64,000 nucleotides of DNA from Pelosinus fermentans (GTDB taxonomy: Bacteria > Bacillota > Negativicutes > DSM-13327), in the NCBI GenBank assembly GCA_002434245.1, contig DJJR01000022.1, positions 62,001 through 126,000 of the forward strand. The letters run 5' to 3'. The translations under genes were made by a program, and so were the position numbers. The notes under the pieces were generated by a model. That model was not told the DNA's origin, did not search any database, and was given only the letters and a program-made list of their open reading frames with translations. Of the stretch, positions 26,487 to 34,620 are shown piece by piece. Positions within the stretch are counted from its first letter, which is position 1. The number at the start of each line of letters is the position of its first letter.

Positions 26487-27401
26487 ATGGAAAATATGTA
26501 TGTTTTTTATGAGGGAAAGATTGTTTTGGAGAGCGAAGTACATATCAGTGTACGCTGTAAAGGATTTAACTATGGGCTCGGTTGTTTTGAAGGAATACGG
26601 GCTTATTGGGATGAGACCGAAAAACAGCTGTATGTATTTCGGCTGAGAGAGCATTATGAACGTCTTCTGCAATCCTGCAAAGTGTTGTATATTAATATTC
26701 CTTATACTGTAGATGAGTTATGCCAAGCTACGATTGAATTGCTTAAGAAAAATAATCTTCAGACGACAACCTATATCAGGCCAGTTGCATTTAAAGGCTC
26801 CAATCATGTTGCTCCTACCTTATTAGATGATGATAATCGAATTGTAATCTATTGTCAGCCTATGGGTAACTTTACTGGCAAAGATGAGCTTCGGGCTGCA
26901 TTTACTTCTTGGGAACGCTTAGGGGATAATATGCTGCCGCCTCGCACTAAGCCTACAGCTGCTTATCTTAATTCGGCTCTGGCTTCTTTAGAAGTAGTGA
27001 GCAAAGGGTATGATGAGGCTTTGTTTTTAACACGCAATGGTCATGTTTGTGAAGGACCGGGGGAAAATGTATTTATGGTTCGTAATGGGAAAATAATTAC
27101 TCCACCTCCATCTGACAATATTCTTGAAGGTATTACCAGAGATACAGTGATGCGTTTGGCACGCCAAGAGCTAGGCATTGAAGTGATTGAGCGCAGTATT
27201 ACCAGAACGGAATTATATGCAGCGGATGAAGTTTTCTTCAGCGGTACAGCGATGGAAGTGGTGGCTGTTGTTGAAGTGGATGACCGAAAAATTGGCAATG
27301 GCCATCAAGGCCCTGTGTGCCGTAAACTCAAAGAATTATTTTTTCAGGTTGCTACGTCCAAAATAAAGACATATTCGGATTTTTGCACACCTGTATATTA
27401 A
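26487..27401 (+). CDS. ilvE: Branched-chain amino acid aminotransferase
   Basis: 304 aa, class IV PLP aminotransferase. FNYGLGCFEGIRAYW near residue 28 is the family start, the PLP lysine lies in RTKPTAAYLNSALA near 157, and EGPGENVFMVRNGKIITPP near 190 and ILEGITRDTVMRLA near 210 are typical of IlvE. It transfers amino groups between valine, isoleucine or leucine and 2-oxoglutarate. AGGAGGAACTGTAGGA precedes ATG 26487. Its place behind livJHMGF suggests that uptake and transamination are jointly raised by the T-box, if transcription continues through the class D repeat. Confidence 0.88.
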   Translation: MENMYVFYEGKIVLESEVHISVRCKGFNYGLGCFEGIRAYWDETEKQLYVFRLREHYERLLQSCKVLYINIPYTVDELCQATIELLKKNNLQTTTYIRPVAFKGSNHVAPTLLDDDNRIVIYCQPMGNFTGKDELRAAFTSWERLGDNMLPPRTKPTAAYLNSALASLEVVSKGYDEALFLTRNGHVCEGPGENVFMVRNGKIITPPPSDNILEGITRDTVMRLARQELGIEVIERSITRTELYAADEVFFSGTAMEVVAVVEVDDRKIGNGHQGPVCRKLKELFFQVATSKIKTYSDFCTPVY

Positions 27402-27425
27402 ATAGTAAAGTTTTGTAGCTTTTAT

Positions 27426-27480
27426 GAATCACAAAGGCACAATGCCGCATCTGCAGCATTGTGCTTTTGTAATTTGATTC
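27426..27480 (+). terminator. Short class B-like repeat acting as terminator of ilvE
   Basis: GAATCACAAAGG at the left and a matching TTTGTAATTTGATTC at the right mark it as a shortened class B element. Inside it, GCACAATGC (27437-27445) and GCATTGTGC (27456-27464) pair and are followed by TTTTG, so it can terminate the liv-ilvE transcript. Bases 27481-27690 hold only the half repeat below and no gene. Confidence 0.6.
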
Positions 27481-27549
27481 GTTTAATGTATAGAGTTAAG
27501 TAAGACGGCAATGAACTGTGAGGCTGCGATATGGAATATTGTGTTTATT

Positions 27550-27577
27550 TCTTCTAATCTTCGTGTCTTCGCGATTC
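27550..27577. repeat. Right half of a class C repeat
   Basis: TTCTTCTAATCTTCGTGTC followed by TTCGCGATTC matches the right arm of the class C elements; no left arm is present. Confidence 0.45.
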
Positions 27578-27719
27578 AAATATTTTTGTTTTTTAAAGAT
27601 ACATAAAGGTTTTCCCAAAAAAGATCCTTGCTTGGAGGACTTTAGTCCTTAAGTTTTACTTGACTTAATAATAATAAGGCAATACAATTATATGTATAAT
27701 TTGACAAAAATTTCAAAGT

Positions 27720-27800
27720 TAATATTGGGCAAACTTACCGAAAGGTAAGGACGCAAAGCCGTGGGTCTAAGGAATTGTCTATGACTGCCAGGTTGCGAAT
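27720..27800 (+). promoter_or_regulatory. Cyclic di-GMP-I (GEMM) riboswitch
   Basis: Contains the conserved GGGCAAAC, the GAAA tetraloop helix CTTACCGAAAGGTAAG, the joining segment GGACGCAAAGCC, and the second helix ending GACTGCCAGGTTGCG with the GNRA-receptor-like elements in order. A TATAAT at 27695-27700 could be the -10 of its promoter. A hairpin with T-rich tail follows at 27828, and the next gene makes or breaks c-di-GMP. Confidence 0.9.
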
Positions 27801-27827
27801 ATAATTACATTGTAATTAATTAAATTG

Positions 27828-27860
27828 GCACCCGCTTTCTATAGCTGGTGCTTTATTTTA
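27828..27860 (+). terminator. Terminator-like hairpin of the c-di-GMP riboswitch
   Basis: GCACC (27828-27832) and GGTGC (27847-27851) with TTTATTTTA after. The stem is short but lies where a riboswitch expression platform is expected. Confidence 0.5.
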
Positions 27861-27936
27861 TGTTCTTTATTCTAGATGCCTTTTGCGGTTAGGTTACGTA
27901 AGAATTCTAATTACCGGGAAATAGGAGATGATATAG

Positions 27937-29700
27937 TTGACCCTGCGATCCAAAATAACAATGCTAGTGATCGTAACCTTTGGTCTATTTATTTTTTGTG
28001 TATATGCTTCCTTATATTATTCATTGGATCAGCAATTTGAGGAAAAACAAATTTTTATTAAAAATTCAGCTACTGGCAGGTATGAAAATCTTGCTCTTTC
28101 GATGCCTTTCTTAGAGGAGCAGCATTTACACCTAGTAGGTCGAAAGAGTATTTATTATGGAGCTATTTTGATATTGTGCAGTGGTTTGATTTTTAGTTTT
28201 CTTTTACCGATTATATTAGAAAAAATATTATTTCGTCGTTTGTATTCATTAATTAAGAGTATCGTCTATATAACCAAGACCCAGGATCTGTCATCAACTC
28301 TATGTGTATCTGGAACGGATGAAATTGCTATTTTAGCAGGAGAAATGAATGAGATGCTGCTCGCTCTGTCCAACGAAAAAATGCTGAGGCAGCAAGCCTT
28401 GCAAGAAGTGCAGGAACTTAATAGGAATTTGGAAGAGCGGGTACAAGAGAAGGCAGTACAGCTGCAAAGACAGATGTATACGGATCAGCTTACGACAACT
28501 CCCAACCGGCTGCAGCTGAATGAAGATATGAAAGATGCAAGAGAGCCTCATTTAGCAATTATCAATGTAGAACAATTTCGCACGATTAATGAGTTTTACG
28601 GCTATCAGGCGGGAGATGATTTATTGCTGGAACTGGCAGAACGTTTGATAAAGCTGATAGAACCATATCACTATAAATTATACCGTTTAGCAGGTGATGA
28701 ATATGCCATCCTGGCTAATGAGGGAAATGAGAAGAACTTTAGTGATTGGATGCTGAATATTCATAATGTAATTGAAAAAGTGCCTTTTAAAATTCATGGT
28801 CATAGTTCGTATCTTTTTGTTACTATTGGTATTGCAATTACGAAGGATAAACCGTTAGAAAAAGCACAAATGGCTTTGGAATACGCCAGGCAATACTGTC
28901 TGCCGTTAAAAGTGTATCATGATGATTTGCCTATGAAGGAGACTCATCGCAATAATCTTCATTGGATACATGAAGTACAAGATGCAATACAGGAAGATCG
29001 GGTCATGGTGTATTATCAGCCGATCATGAATACTCTTACTTTTGAAATTAGTAAATACGAAGTATTGGTTCGTCTGCTTGGCCGAGATGGGCAGGTGATT
29101 TCACCTGGAACATTCTTGCCTATTATTAAGAAAACTAAGTTGTATCCGCGTCTGACAGAAGTAGTTTTAGAAAAATCGTTTACTCACTTCGCAGACAAAG
29201 ATGTTGATTTTTCCATCAATTTAAGTGCAGCGGATATATTAGACCATGGAGTACAAGAGTTAATTGGAGAATTATTGGAAGACTCCTGTATTGCGAAAAG
29301 AGTCACTTTTGAATTTGTTGAATCAGAAGAATTTAAGAACCCAGAGGATTTATCTTTTTTTATCAAAAAAATAAAAGCATTTGGTGCCAAAATAGCAATT
29401 GACGATTTTGGCAGCGGTTACTCAAATTTTGCTTATATTCTTAATATGGGAGCTCATTATATTAAAATTGATGGCTCATTAATTAGTGAAATTGGAACAA
29501 ATCCTGCAATGGTCGCCATTGTTGAAAGCATCGTGTATTTTGCCAAGCAGCTTGGTATTCGAACCATTGCTGAATACGTTAGTTCCGAATCTGTTTTTTT
29601 AGAAGCCAAAAGAATTGGTTTGGATTATGTACAAGGTTACTATATAGGAAAACCAAGCCCTATTTTAGTAGACGAAAACAAGTTCTGCTGCATTCATTAG
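27937..29700 (+). CDS. Membrane GGDEF/EAL protein (probable c-di-GMP phosphodiesterase)
   Basis: 587 aa. Membrane segments at about 7-28 and 72-95 frame a short extracytoplasmic loop; a HAMP-like linker and coiled coil run to about 180. The GGDEF domain (about 180-335) has AGDEY at 252-256 instead of GGDEF, so cyclase activity is doubtful. The EAL domain (about 345-580) keeps the key residues: E375 in EVLVR, N428 in INLS, E459, D489 and D490 in IDDFGSGYS, then KIDG and QGYYIGKP. TTG 27937 is the start, 9 bases after AGGAG. A c-di-GMP riboswitch precedes it, so its synthesis is probably set by its own substrate. Confidence 0.88.
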   Translation: MTLRSKITMLVIVTFGLFIFCVYASLYYSLDQQFEEKQIFIKNSATGRYENLALSMPFLEEQHLHLVGRKSIYYGAILILCSGLIFSFLLPIILEKILFRRLYSLIKSIVYITKTQDLSSTLCVSGTDEIAILAGEMNEMLLALSNEKMLRQQALQEVQELNRNLEERVQEKAVQLQRQMYTDQLTTTPNRLQLNEDMKDAREPHLAIINVEQFRTINEFYGYQAGDDLLLELAERLIKLIEPYHYKLYRLAGDEYAILANEGNEKNFSDWMLNIHNVIEKVPFKIHGHSSYLFVTIGIAITKDKPLEKAQMALEYARQYCLPLKVYHDDLPMKETHRNNLHWIHEVQDAIQEDRVMVYYQPIMNTLTFEISKYEVLVRLLGRDGQVISPGTFLPIIKKTKLYPRLTEVVLEKSFTHFADKDVDFSINLSAADILDHGVQELIGELLEDSCIAKRVTFEFVESEEFKNPEDLSFFIKKIKAFGAKIAIDDFGSGYSNFAYILNMGAHYIKIDGSLISEIGTNPAMVAIVESIVYFAKQLGIRTIAEYVSSESVFLEAKRIGLDYVQGYYIGKPSPILVDENKFCCIH

Positions 29701-29738
29701 GAGTCAGTTAAGTAATTTGCTAAAAATGATAAAGGATA

Positions 29739-29810
29739 ATGGATTTCTCATATAATCACGTTCTCTAATCGGCAGAGGTGATTATATAAGAAATCCATTT
29801 TTGTTTTTTT
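29739..29810 (+). terminator. Terminator after the GGDEF/EAL gene
   Basis: ATGGATTTCTCATATAATCA pairs nearly perfectly with the inverted copy ending in AAATCCAT, followed by TTTTTGTTTTTTT. Confidence 0.88.
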
Positions 29811-29910
29811 ACATCCTGTAAATTAGTTTTATTGAATTGTAATATTTATCCTATATGGCGGCAATAATAAAGACAGAATGCTAAGGATAAACAAGGATGT
29901 GATGATAACA

Positions 29911-30015
29911 ATGAATGAAACAGAGGAAAGCTGGAAAGAAAGTCCAATCGTGATTTTTGCAGGTGTGTTAGTAGTATATACAGTTAGCCACTCCATCATG
30001 GTATTATTTAGTTAA
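29911..30015 (+). CDS. Small single-span membrane protein (34 aa)
   Basis: ATG 29911 follows AAGGATGTGAT, which differs from a perfect anti-16S match by one base, at good spacing. The product has an acidic, polar first 11 residues (MNETEESWKES) and one hydrophobic segment (PIVIFAGVLVVYTVSHSIMV), then LFS. It stands alone between a terminator upstream and a TTGACA-containing gap downstream. I do not recognise the family; small single-span proteins of this shape often bind larger membrane complexes. Ribosome site and hydrophobic design are the only evidence. Confidence 0.55.
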   Translation: MNETEESWKESPIVIFAGVLVVYTVSHSIMVLFS

Positions 30016-30130
30016 TAAGAGAATTTGATATGGATTGGGTTTTTCGTATTTGCTGCACGATTTGTAATGGTATTGACAATTTATTATCTGCAATGTTATC
30101 CTTAAAGCATAAGAATTGTAGGTGAATTCT

Positions 30131-30472
30131 ATGTTTGGATCTAATACCATTTGCATTGTGGGTGATGCCAAGTCACCGCAGAATGACGCAGTAACTCATC
30201 AATATGGACGCTTTTCCATTTGTTTCGTAGTAGATAAAGACTCTGGAAAAATAATTACGTGCAGCAGTACATTTGCAATCAGTTTGACGAATGATTTTAT
30301 TACCACCATTTTTAGTAACAAGAGTTTAACTACAGATAGTGAGATCATTCGCATAGAAGTGGAAAATCGCTATTTTGGTGCTTCTCAGAAAGCGATTATT
30401 GTAGCATTTAAAGATGCACAAAAGAAATATAACAGTATAAAAAAAGGCATTCATGTACAAGTGACAGAATAG
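30131..30472 (+). CDS. DUF3870-family protein
   Basis: 113 aa from ATG 30131, 6 bases after AGGTGA; GTG 30122 overlaps that site. The sequence NTICIVGDAKSPQNDAVTHQYGRFSICFVVDKDSGKII, then LTNDFITTIF and NRYFGASQKAIIVAFKDAQKKY, is the DUF3870 pattern. Function is unknown; members tend to lie next to amino acid metabolism genes, and a racemase follows here. A TTGACA at 30073-30078 upstream could be a -35 box, with a poor -10. A strong terminator separates it from the racemase. Confidence 0.75.
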   Translation: MFGSNTICIVGDAKSPQNDAVTHQYGRFSICFVVDKDSGKIITCSSTFAISLTNDFITTIFSNKSLTTDSEIIRIEVENRYFGASQKAIIVAFKDAQKKYNSIKKGIHVQVTE

Positions 30473-30526
30473 TGCCCTTTGAACAAAAAGTATATATGGC
30501 TGCTTCATTTATTACTAACGTAAATG

Positions 30527-30580
30527 AAATCCAGCAAAGCAATCCTTCTATCAGGATTGCTTTGCTGGATTTTTTTATTT
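30527..30580 (+). terminator. Terminator after the DUF3870 gene
   Basis: AAATCCAGCAAAGCAATCC and its exact inverted copy (30554-30572 region) form a stem of about 18 bp with an 8-base loop, followed by TTTTTTATTT. Confidence 0.9.
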
Positions 30581-30597
30581 AATAAGGAGGAAATATC

Positions 30598-31428
30598 ATG
30601 GAGAGAAGTTTGCCAATTGGAATATTTGATTCAGGTATTGGTGGTCTTAGTGTTTACAGTCAAATAAAAAAGGTATTGCCAAAAGAGGATATCATCTACT
30701 TTGGCGATACGGTTCGTGCTCCGTACGGCCCTCGAAATCCATGGCAAATACGAGAATTTGTGAATCAAATGCTGTCTTTTTTTGATCGCTGTAATATAAA
30801 AATAGCTGTAAGTGCCTGTAATACCATTACTGTACTGGGATTGGAGGAGTTTCAGAAGAATCATGACTTTAAAATAATAGGAATGAGCACAGGAGCACAG
30901 CAAGCGATCGCTGCCAGCACCAATAAACGTATCGGTATTATTGGAACAGAGGTGACAATTCATAGTGGGATCCACCAGAAAACCTTGTTAGCATTAAGAC
31001 CGGAGAGTAAGGTGTACGCTCAGCCTTGCCCTAAATTTGCACCTCTCGTTGAACAAGGAAAATTGACTGGTATAGAAATAGAAGAGGCAATTGCTGAATA
31101 CCTGACCCCTTTAAAAAAAGAGAAAATAGATACGTTATTATTAGTGTGCACTCATTATCCGTATATAAGTGGATTAATAAAAGAATTCATGGGAGATCAA
31201 GTGAAAGTGATTGATCCAGCAGAAGATACGGCTAATAAAATTAGGAATGTGCTTAGCAATGCTGGGATTTTAAATGAAAATGGCAATGCAGGAGTAGGGC
31301 GGTTCTATTTCTCAGGTCAGGCGCAGCAGGTACGCAGGATTGCCGGGAACATTATGGACACTTCAAAATGCTTGTTTTTAGAAAGAAATCTGGAAGAAAT
31401 AGTTTCATGTAAAAAAGATATTAGATAA
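30598..31428 (+). CDS. murI: Glutamate racemase
   Basis: 276 aa, supplies D-glutamate for peptidoglycan. IGIFDSGIGGLSVYSQI carries the Asp/Ser active-site loop, IIYFGDTVRAPYGPR follows near residue 33, the first catalytic cysteine is in SACNTIT near 73 and the second in LLVCTHYPYI near 185. Start follows AAGGAGG. Some species carry a second racemase with a non-peptidoglycan role, so the essential copy may be elsewhere. Confidence 0.88.
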   Translation: MERSLPIGIFDSGIGGLSVYSQIKKVLPKEDIIYFGDTVRAPYGPRNPWQIREFVNQMLSFFDRCNIKIAVSACNTITVLGLEEFQKNHDFKIIGMSTGAQQAIAASTNKRIGIIGTEVTIHSGIHQKTLLALRPESKVYAQPCPKFAPLVEQGKLTGIEIEEAIAEYLTPLKKEKIDTLLLVCTHYPYISGLIKEFMGDQVKVIDPAEDTANKIRNVLSNAGILNENGNAGVGRFYFSGQAQQVRRIAGNIMDTSKCLFLERNLEEIVSCKKDIR

Positions 31429-31440
31429 TAAAGATAAGAG

Positions 31441-31462
31441 CCCGTAATTTTCGCGGGTTTTT
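31441..31462 (+). terminator. Terminator after murI
   Basis: CCCG (31441-31444) and CGGG (31454-31457) with the neighbouring bases partly pairing, followed by TTTTTATC. It lies between converging genes. Confidence 0.6.
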
Positions 31463-31470
31463 ATCTTTTA

Positions 31471-31890
31471 TCATTGAGTATGACAACTTGCACAATAACC
31501 ATAAAATTCCAGAGAATGGGAAATGATTTTAAAGTGCTTCTTATCAATTAAATCAAAACTTTCTTTATTGATAGGGCAGAAGTCTAAACATTCTGTCTTA
31601 CCGCATTCCAGGCAGACTAAATGATGATGATGTTCTGTAGTAATAAGCTCATATATATTACTATCCTTACCGGGGGTATGAATTTCACAAATGATTCCAA
31701 GGTTCACTAACAATGTTAAATTGCGATATACCGTATCTAAGCTGACATCAGGATATAACTGCTTTACATGGTCTAGAATCTGCTGTGCAGTAGCAAATCT
31801 GTCACAGTTCATAAATGCAGTGATTACAGCTCGTCGCTGCGGTGTTATTTTATATCCCTTCTCGCGCAGGAGCGTAATAAACTTTTCCAT
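31471..31890 (-). CDS. Fur-family metal-dependent regulator
   Basis: 139 aa. N-terminal winged helix (KGYKITPQRRAVITAFM, FATAQQILDHV, VSLDTVYRNLTLLV). The metal site stretch TTEHHHHLVCLECGKTECLDFC and a C-terminal CASC give the CxxC pairs of the structural zinc site. The HHHHLVC motif and lack of a long acidic linker look more like Zur or Fur than PerR, but the metal cannot be fixed by eye. AGGAGAG precedes the start. A palindrome covers its own -10 box, suggesting autoregulation. Confidence 0.85.
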   Translation of the reverse strand: MEKFITLLREKGYKITPQRRAVITAFMNCDRFATAQQILDHVKQLYPDVSLDTVYRNLTLLVNLGIICEIHTPGKDSNIYELITTEHHHHLVCLECGKTECLDFCPINKESFDLIDKKHFKIISHSLEFYGYCASCHTQ

Positions 31891-31916
31891 TATAGATCTC
31901 TCCTAAATAATAATGT

Positions 31917-31951
31917 TACTGTATTCTACAGTATTGATGGATAAATTGCAA
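31917..31951 (-). promoter_or_regulatory. Promoter of the Fur-family gene with overlapping palindrome
   Basis: On the minus strand TTGCAA (31946-31951) and TAGAAT (31923-31928) are spaced by exactly 17 bases. The perfect inverted repeat TACTGTA-TTC-TACAGTA at 31917-31933 covers the -10 box, the size of a Fur-family operator. Confidence 0.65.
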
Positions 31952-32144
31952 TTCATAGAAGAAATTTTAAAAATTGCAGGAATATAGGTGAGAAGTAATG
32001 AAGTAATGCAGTATTTCATAGACTTTTTAATAATGGTGTTGTTTACACCTTGTATTACCTTAAGATATTGTGGTTTTTTAAGACTGAAAATTCGAAACAA
32101 GGGATTAGTAAGAGGCTTTGCGCAGTGATTGGAGGGAAGAGTTC

Positions 32145-34145
32145 ATGGATATGAATGTTCTCGGTGAGCCCGTTGGTCATAATATGGGGGTGGCTTGGAA
32201 TCAATTTATTCGTTCAGGAAAAATCGTAGCAGGAATCGTTTCGCCTTTGGTTGCTAAATCATGGGAAAAATGTGCCAATCGAAATATGAACCCTACAGAA
32301 GGTCGAGGGCAAATTGAATTGGGGCGTAATGAGCTTAAAGAGCTGCTAGATAAGAACGAAAGGACGATTCGTATTGCCAATCCTTTTATGAAAAATCTTT
32401 ATAAAACCTTTTCCAATACGGGATTCATTATCGTATTGGCGGATATTAAAGGATATATATTAGAATCTTTTGGTGATAAGGAACGTTTAAAGAATGCACA
32501 ATATCTTAACTTTGTTCTTGGAGCTAATTGGTCAGAGGCAAGCGTGGGGACAAATGCAATTGGACTTGCGTTAGCTACGGGAAAGCCGGCTCAAGTCTCA
32601 GGCTGGGAGCATTTTTCACAACCGCATCACTGCTGGACTTGTTCGGCAGCACCCATTTTTAATAAACAAGGAGAAATGGTCGCCGTTCTAGATATCTCCG
32701 GGCCTGTGCATGAGAAAAATTCTCATACTCTGGGCATGGTGGCTGCGGCTTCAGAGGCAATTTCCATGCAGCTGAAGATGCAGCAGAAACAAAATGAAAT
32801 GATTTTAGTGAATAAACATCTGGAAAGTATTTTTAATGCTATGTCAGACGGTGTGATCCTCATTGATAAATGTGGCATTATTAAAGACGTAAATACGATT
32901 ACGAAACAAATGCTCAATCGCAATGGCCAAAACATGATCGGCTGCTCGATTGATACTATTTTTAAAGAAATATCACCTGTTACAAAAGACATGCTGCACC
33001 ATAAGAAATCGTATTCTGGTATTAAGCTGGCAGTGCCTGGCTCTAAGGGAACAAATCATTGTTTGGCTTCCGGTGAAATTGTTGCTGATGATCAGGGAGG
33101 CGTGAGCGGTGGTGTGGTAATATTGCGGCCGATTCAACAAGGCAAGAGTTCCGCAAATTGCTATAGTGCCCATAATGCGGATTTCACATTTAATGATATT
33201 ATTGGTACTAGCTCTGCTATGCGGGAAGTGCTGGGAGTGGCAGTATTAGCCGCTGAAAGCAGTTCGAATATACTCTTGCAAGGGGAGAGCGGCACCGGAA
33301 AGGAATTATTTGCTCAGGCGATTCATAACCAAAGCGCCAGACGTAAGGGACCATTTATTGCTGTGAATTGTGGTGCCATCCCCCGAGAATTGATTGGCAG
33401 TGAACTTTTCGGCTATGAAGAAGGGGCTTTTACCGGAGCCAAGCGAGGGGGGCGTCCGGGAAAGTTTGAGTTGGCGGCAGGTGGAACACTATTCTTGGAT
33501 GAAATTGGTGACATGCCTCTAGAACAGCAAGTATCCCTACTGCGGGTACTGCAGGAAAAAAAGATAAATCGCATTGGCGGCGATAAAATAATTGCTACAG
33601 ATGTTCGAATCATTTGTGCTACAAATAAAAATCTGCTGAAAGAAGTGAGAATGGGGAGCTTTAGACAAGATCTTTATTATCGTCTCAATGTAATCTCTGT
33701 TACCATACCTCCTTTACGTGAACGGGGGGAAGACATCATCTTACTGCTCACTTCCTTTTTGCAAAATTTGAGTAAAGGCCGAAAAAACGAATTTGATCTG
33801 GAGCCGGAAGTACTGCATTGCTTAAAAAAATATAGCTGGCCGGGGAATGTGCGTGAACTTCATAATGTAGCAGAACGAATCATCCATTTGGTTAAGGGAA
33901 AGACCGTATCCTTAGGACATTTACCTGTCGATGTATATCATTGCTGCGAAGAGTTGACAGAACTGCCAGCCAAAAGAAGTTCTTTTAAGGAACAGCGCAG
34001 GCGGGAGAATGAAAAAACAGAACGGGAAGAAATCATTACACTGCTCCATGAGTGTAACGGAAATATTAGTCATATTGCCAAACGAATGGGCGTAGCTCGT
34101 ACCACGGTTTATCGAAAGATGCAATTGTATGCAATACAATATTAA
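32145..34145 (+). CDS. acoR: AcoR-type sigma-54-dependent activator
   Basis: 666 aa. ATG 32145 follows GGAGGGAAGAG; an upstream in-frame TTG lies before that site. Residues about 60-210 are a GAF domain (LNFVLGANWSEASVGTNAIGLAL, WTCSAAPIF). A PAS domain lies at about 225-330 (AMSDGVILIDKCGII). The AAA+ domain at about 345-590 has Walker A GESGTGKE, the sigma-54 contact GAFTGA and the sensor stretch FRQDLYYRLNV. A Fis helix-turn-helix closes the protein (GNISHIAKRMGVARTTVYRKM). Domain order matches AcoR, activator of acetoin catabolism, and a sigma-54 promoter followed by acetoin dehydrogenase genes lies directly downstream. Confidence 0.92.
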   Translation: MDMNVLGEPVGHNMGVAWNQFIRSGKIVAGIVSPLVAKSWEKCANRNMNPTEGRGQIELGRNELKELLDKNERTIRIANPFMKNLYKTFSNTGFIIVLADIKGYILESFGDKERLKNAQYLNFVLGANWSEASVGTNAIGLALATGKPAQVSGWEHFSQPHHCWTCSAAPIFNKQGEMVAVLDISGPVHEKNSHTLGMVAAASEAISMQLKMQQKQNEMILVNKHLESIFNAMSDGVILIDKCGIIKDVNTITKQMLNRNGQNMIGCSIDTIFKEISPVTKDMLHHKKSYSGIKLAVPGSKGTNHCLASGEIVADDQGGVSGGVVILRPIQQGKSSANCYSAHNADFTFNDIIGTSSAMREVLGVAVLAAESSSNILLQGESGTGKELFAQAIHNQSARRKGPFIAVNCGAIPRELIGSELFGYEEGAFTGAKRGGRPGKFELAAGGTLFLDEIGDMPLEQQVSLLRVLQEKKINRIGGDKIIATDVRIICATNKNLLKEVRMGSFRQDLYYRLNVISVTIPPLRERGEDIILLLTSFLQNLSKGRKNEFDLEPEVLHCLKKYSWPGNVRELHNVAERIIHLVKGKTVSLGHLPVDVYHCCEELTELPAKRSSFKEQRRRENEKTEREEIITLLHECNGNISHIAKRMGVARTTVYRKMQLYAIQY

Positions 34146-34155
34146 AACAAATAAG

Positions 34156-34204
34156 TGTAGCGAGGTGTAGCGCTGTAATACATCATCACAACGTTCACGC
34201 TACA
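34156..34204. promoter_or_regulatory. Possible AcoR upstream activating sites
   Basis: TGTAGCG occurs at 34156-34162 and 34166-34172 and inverted as CGCTACA at 34198-34204, about 270-320 bases before the sigma-54 promoter and before the acoR terminator. Enhancer role is inferred from position and repetition. Confidence 0.4.
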
Positions 34205-34218
34205 GTTCATTTATGCAA

Positions 34219-34246
34219 AACCCATCTAAACCAGGTGGGTTTTTTC
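34219..34246 (+). terminator. Terminator of acoR
   Basis: ACCCATCT and AGGTGGGT pair around AAACC, followed by TTTTTTC. Confidence 0.82.
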
Positions 34247-34325
34247 TATATGTCTTAGGGGGCGTCAGCATCTTTTGTTAAGTCGTATAAAATGTAAGTC
34301 CATAGGTGAAAAAACGAGGTTTTAT

Positions 34326-34419
34326 GAACCACAAAGGCGCAATGACGCTGACGCGGCACACAAAGGAGTGCACAAAAATATAAAGAAAACCCTTTGTGTC
34401 CTTTGCGCCTTTGTGGTTC
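34326..34419. repeat. Class B repeat, copy 2
   Basis: GAACCACAAAGGCGCAATG at the left and CCTTTGCGCCTTTGTGGTTC at the right, with CACAAAGGAGTGCACAAA inside. Lies between acoR and its target promoter. Confidence 0.7.
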
Positions 34420-34474
34420 AATCACTTTTTATATCTATTTAAAAGATGTGCAGCATTTTAGTATCTGCAAAGAG

Positions 34475-34491
34475 TTGGTATGAAAATTGCA
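34475..34491 (+). promoter_or_regulatory. Sigma-54 promoter of acetoin operon 1
   Basis: TTGGTATGAAAATTGCA: GG at 34477-34478 and GC at 34489-34490 are exactly 10 bases apart, as a -24/-12 promoter requires. The start would be near 34502, 119 bases before the E1 alpha gene. The activator gene acoR lies directly upstream. Confidence 0.85.
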
Positions 34492-34620
34492 ACATAATAG
34501 TACGTGAAGAATTAATAGCAGCTTATGAGCGAAGTACTTATAGGGAAGGAGAGGATTGGAGCATTCATGAAAAATATCTGAGTAATAAGAAAAATCAAAA
34601 TAGTTTAGGAGGGTTATGAT

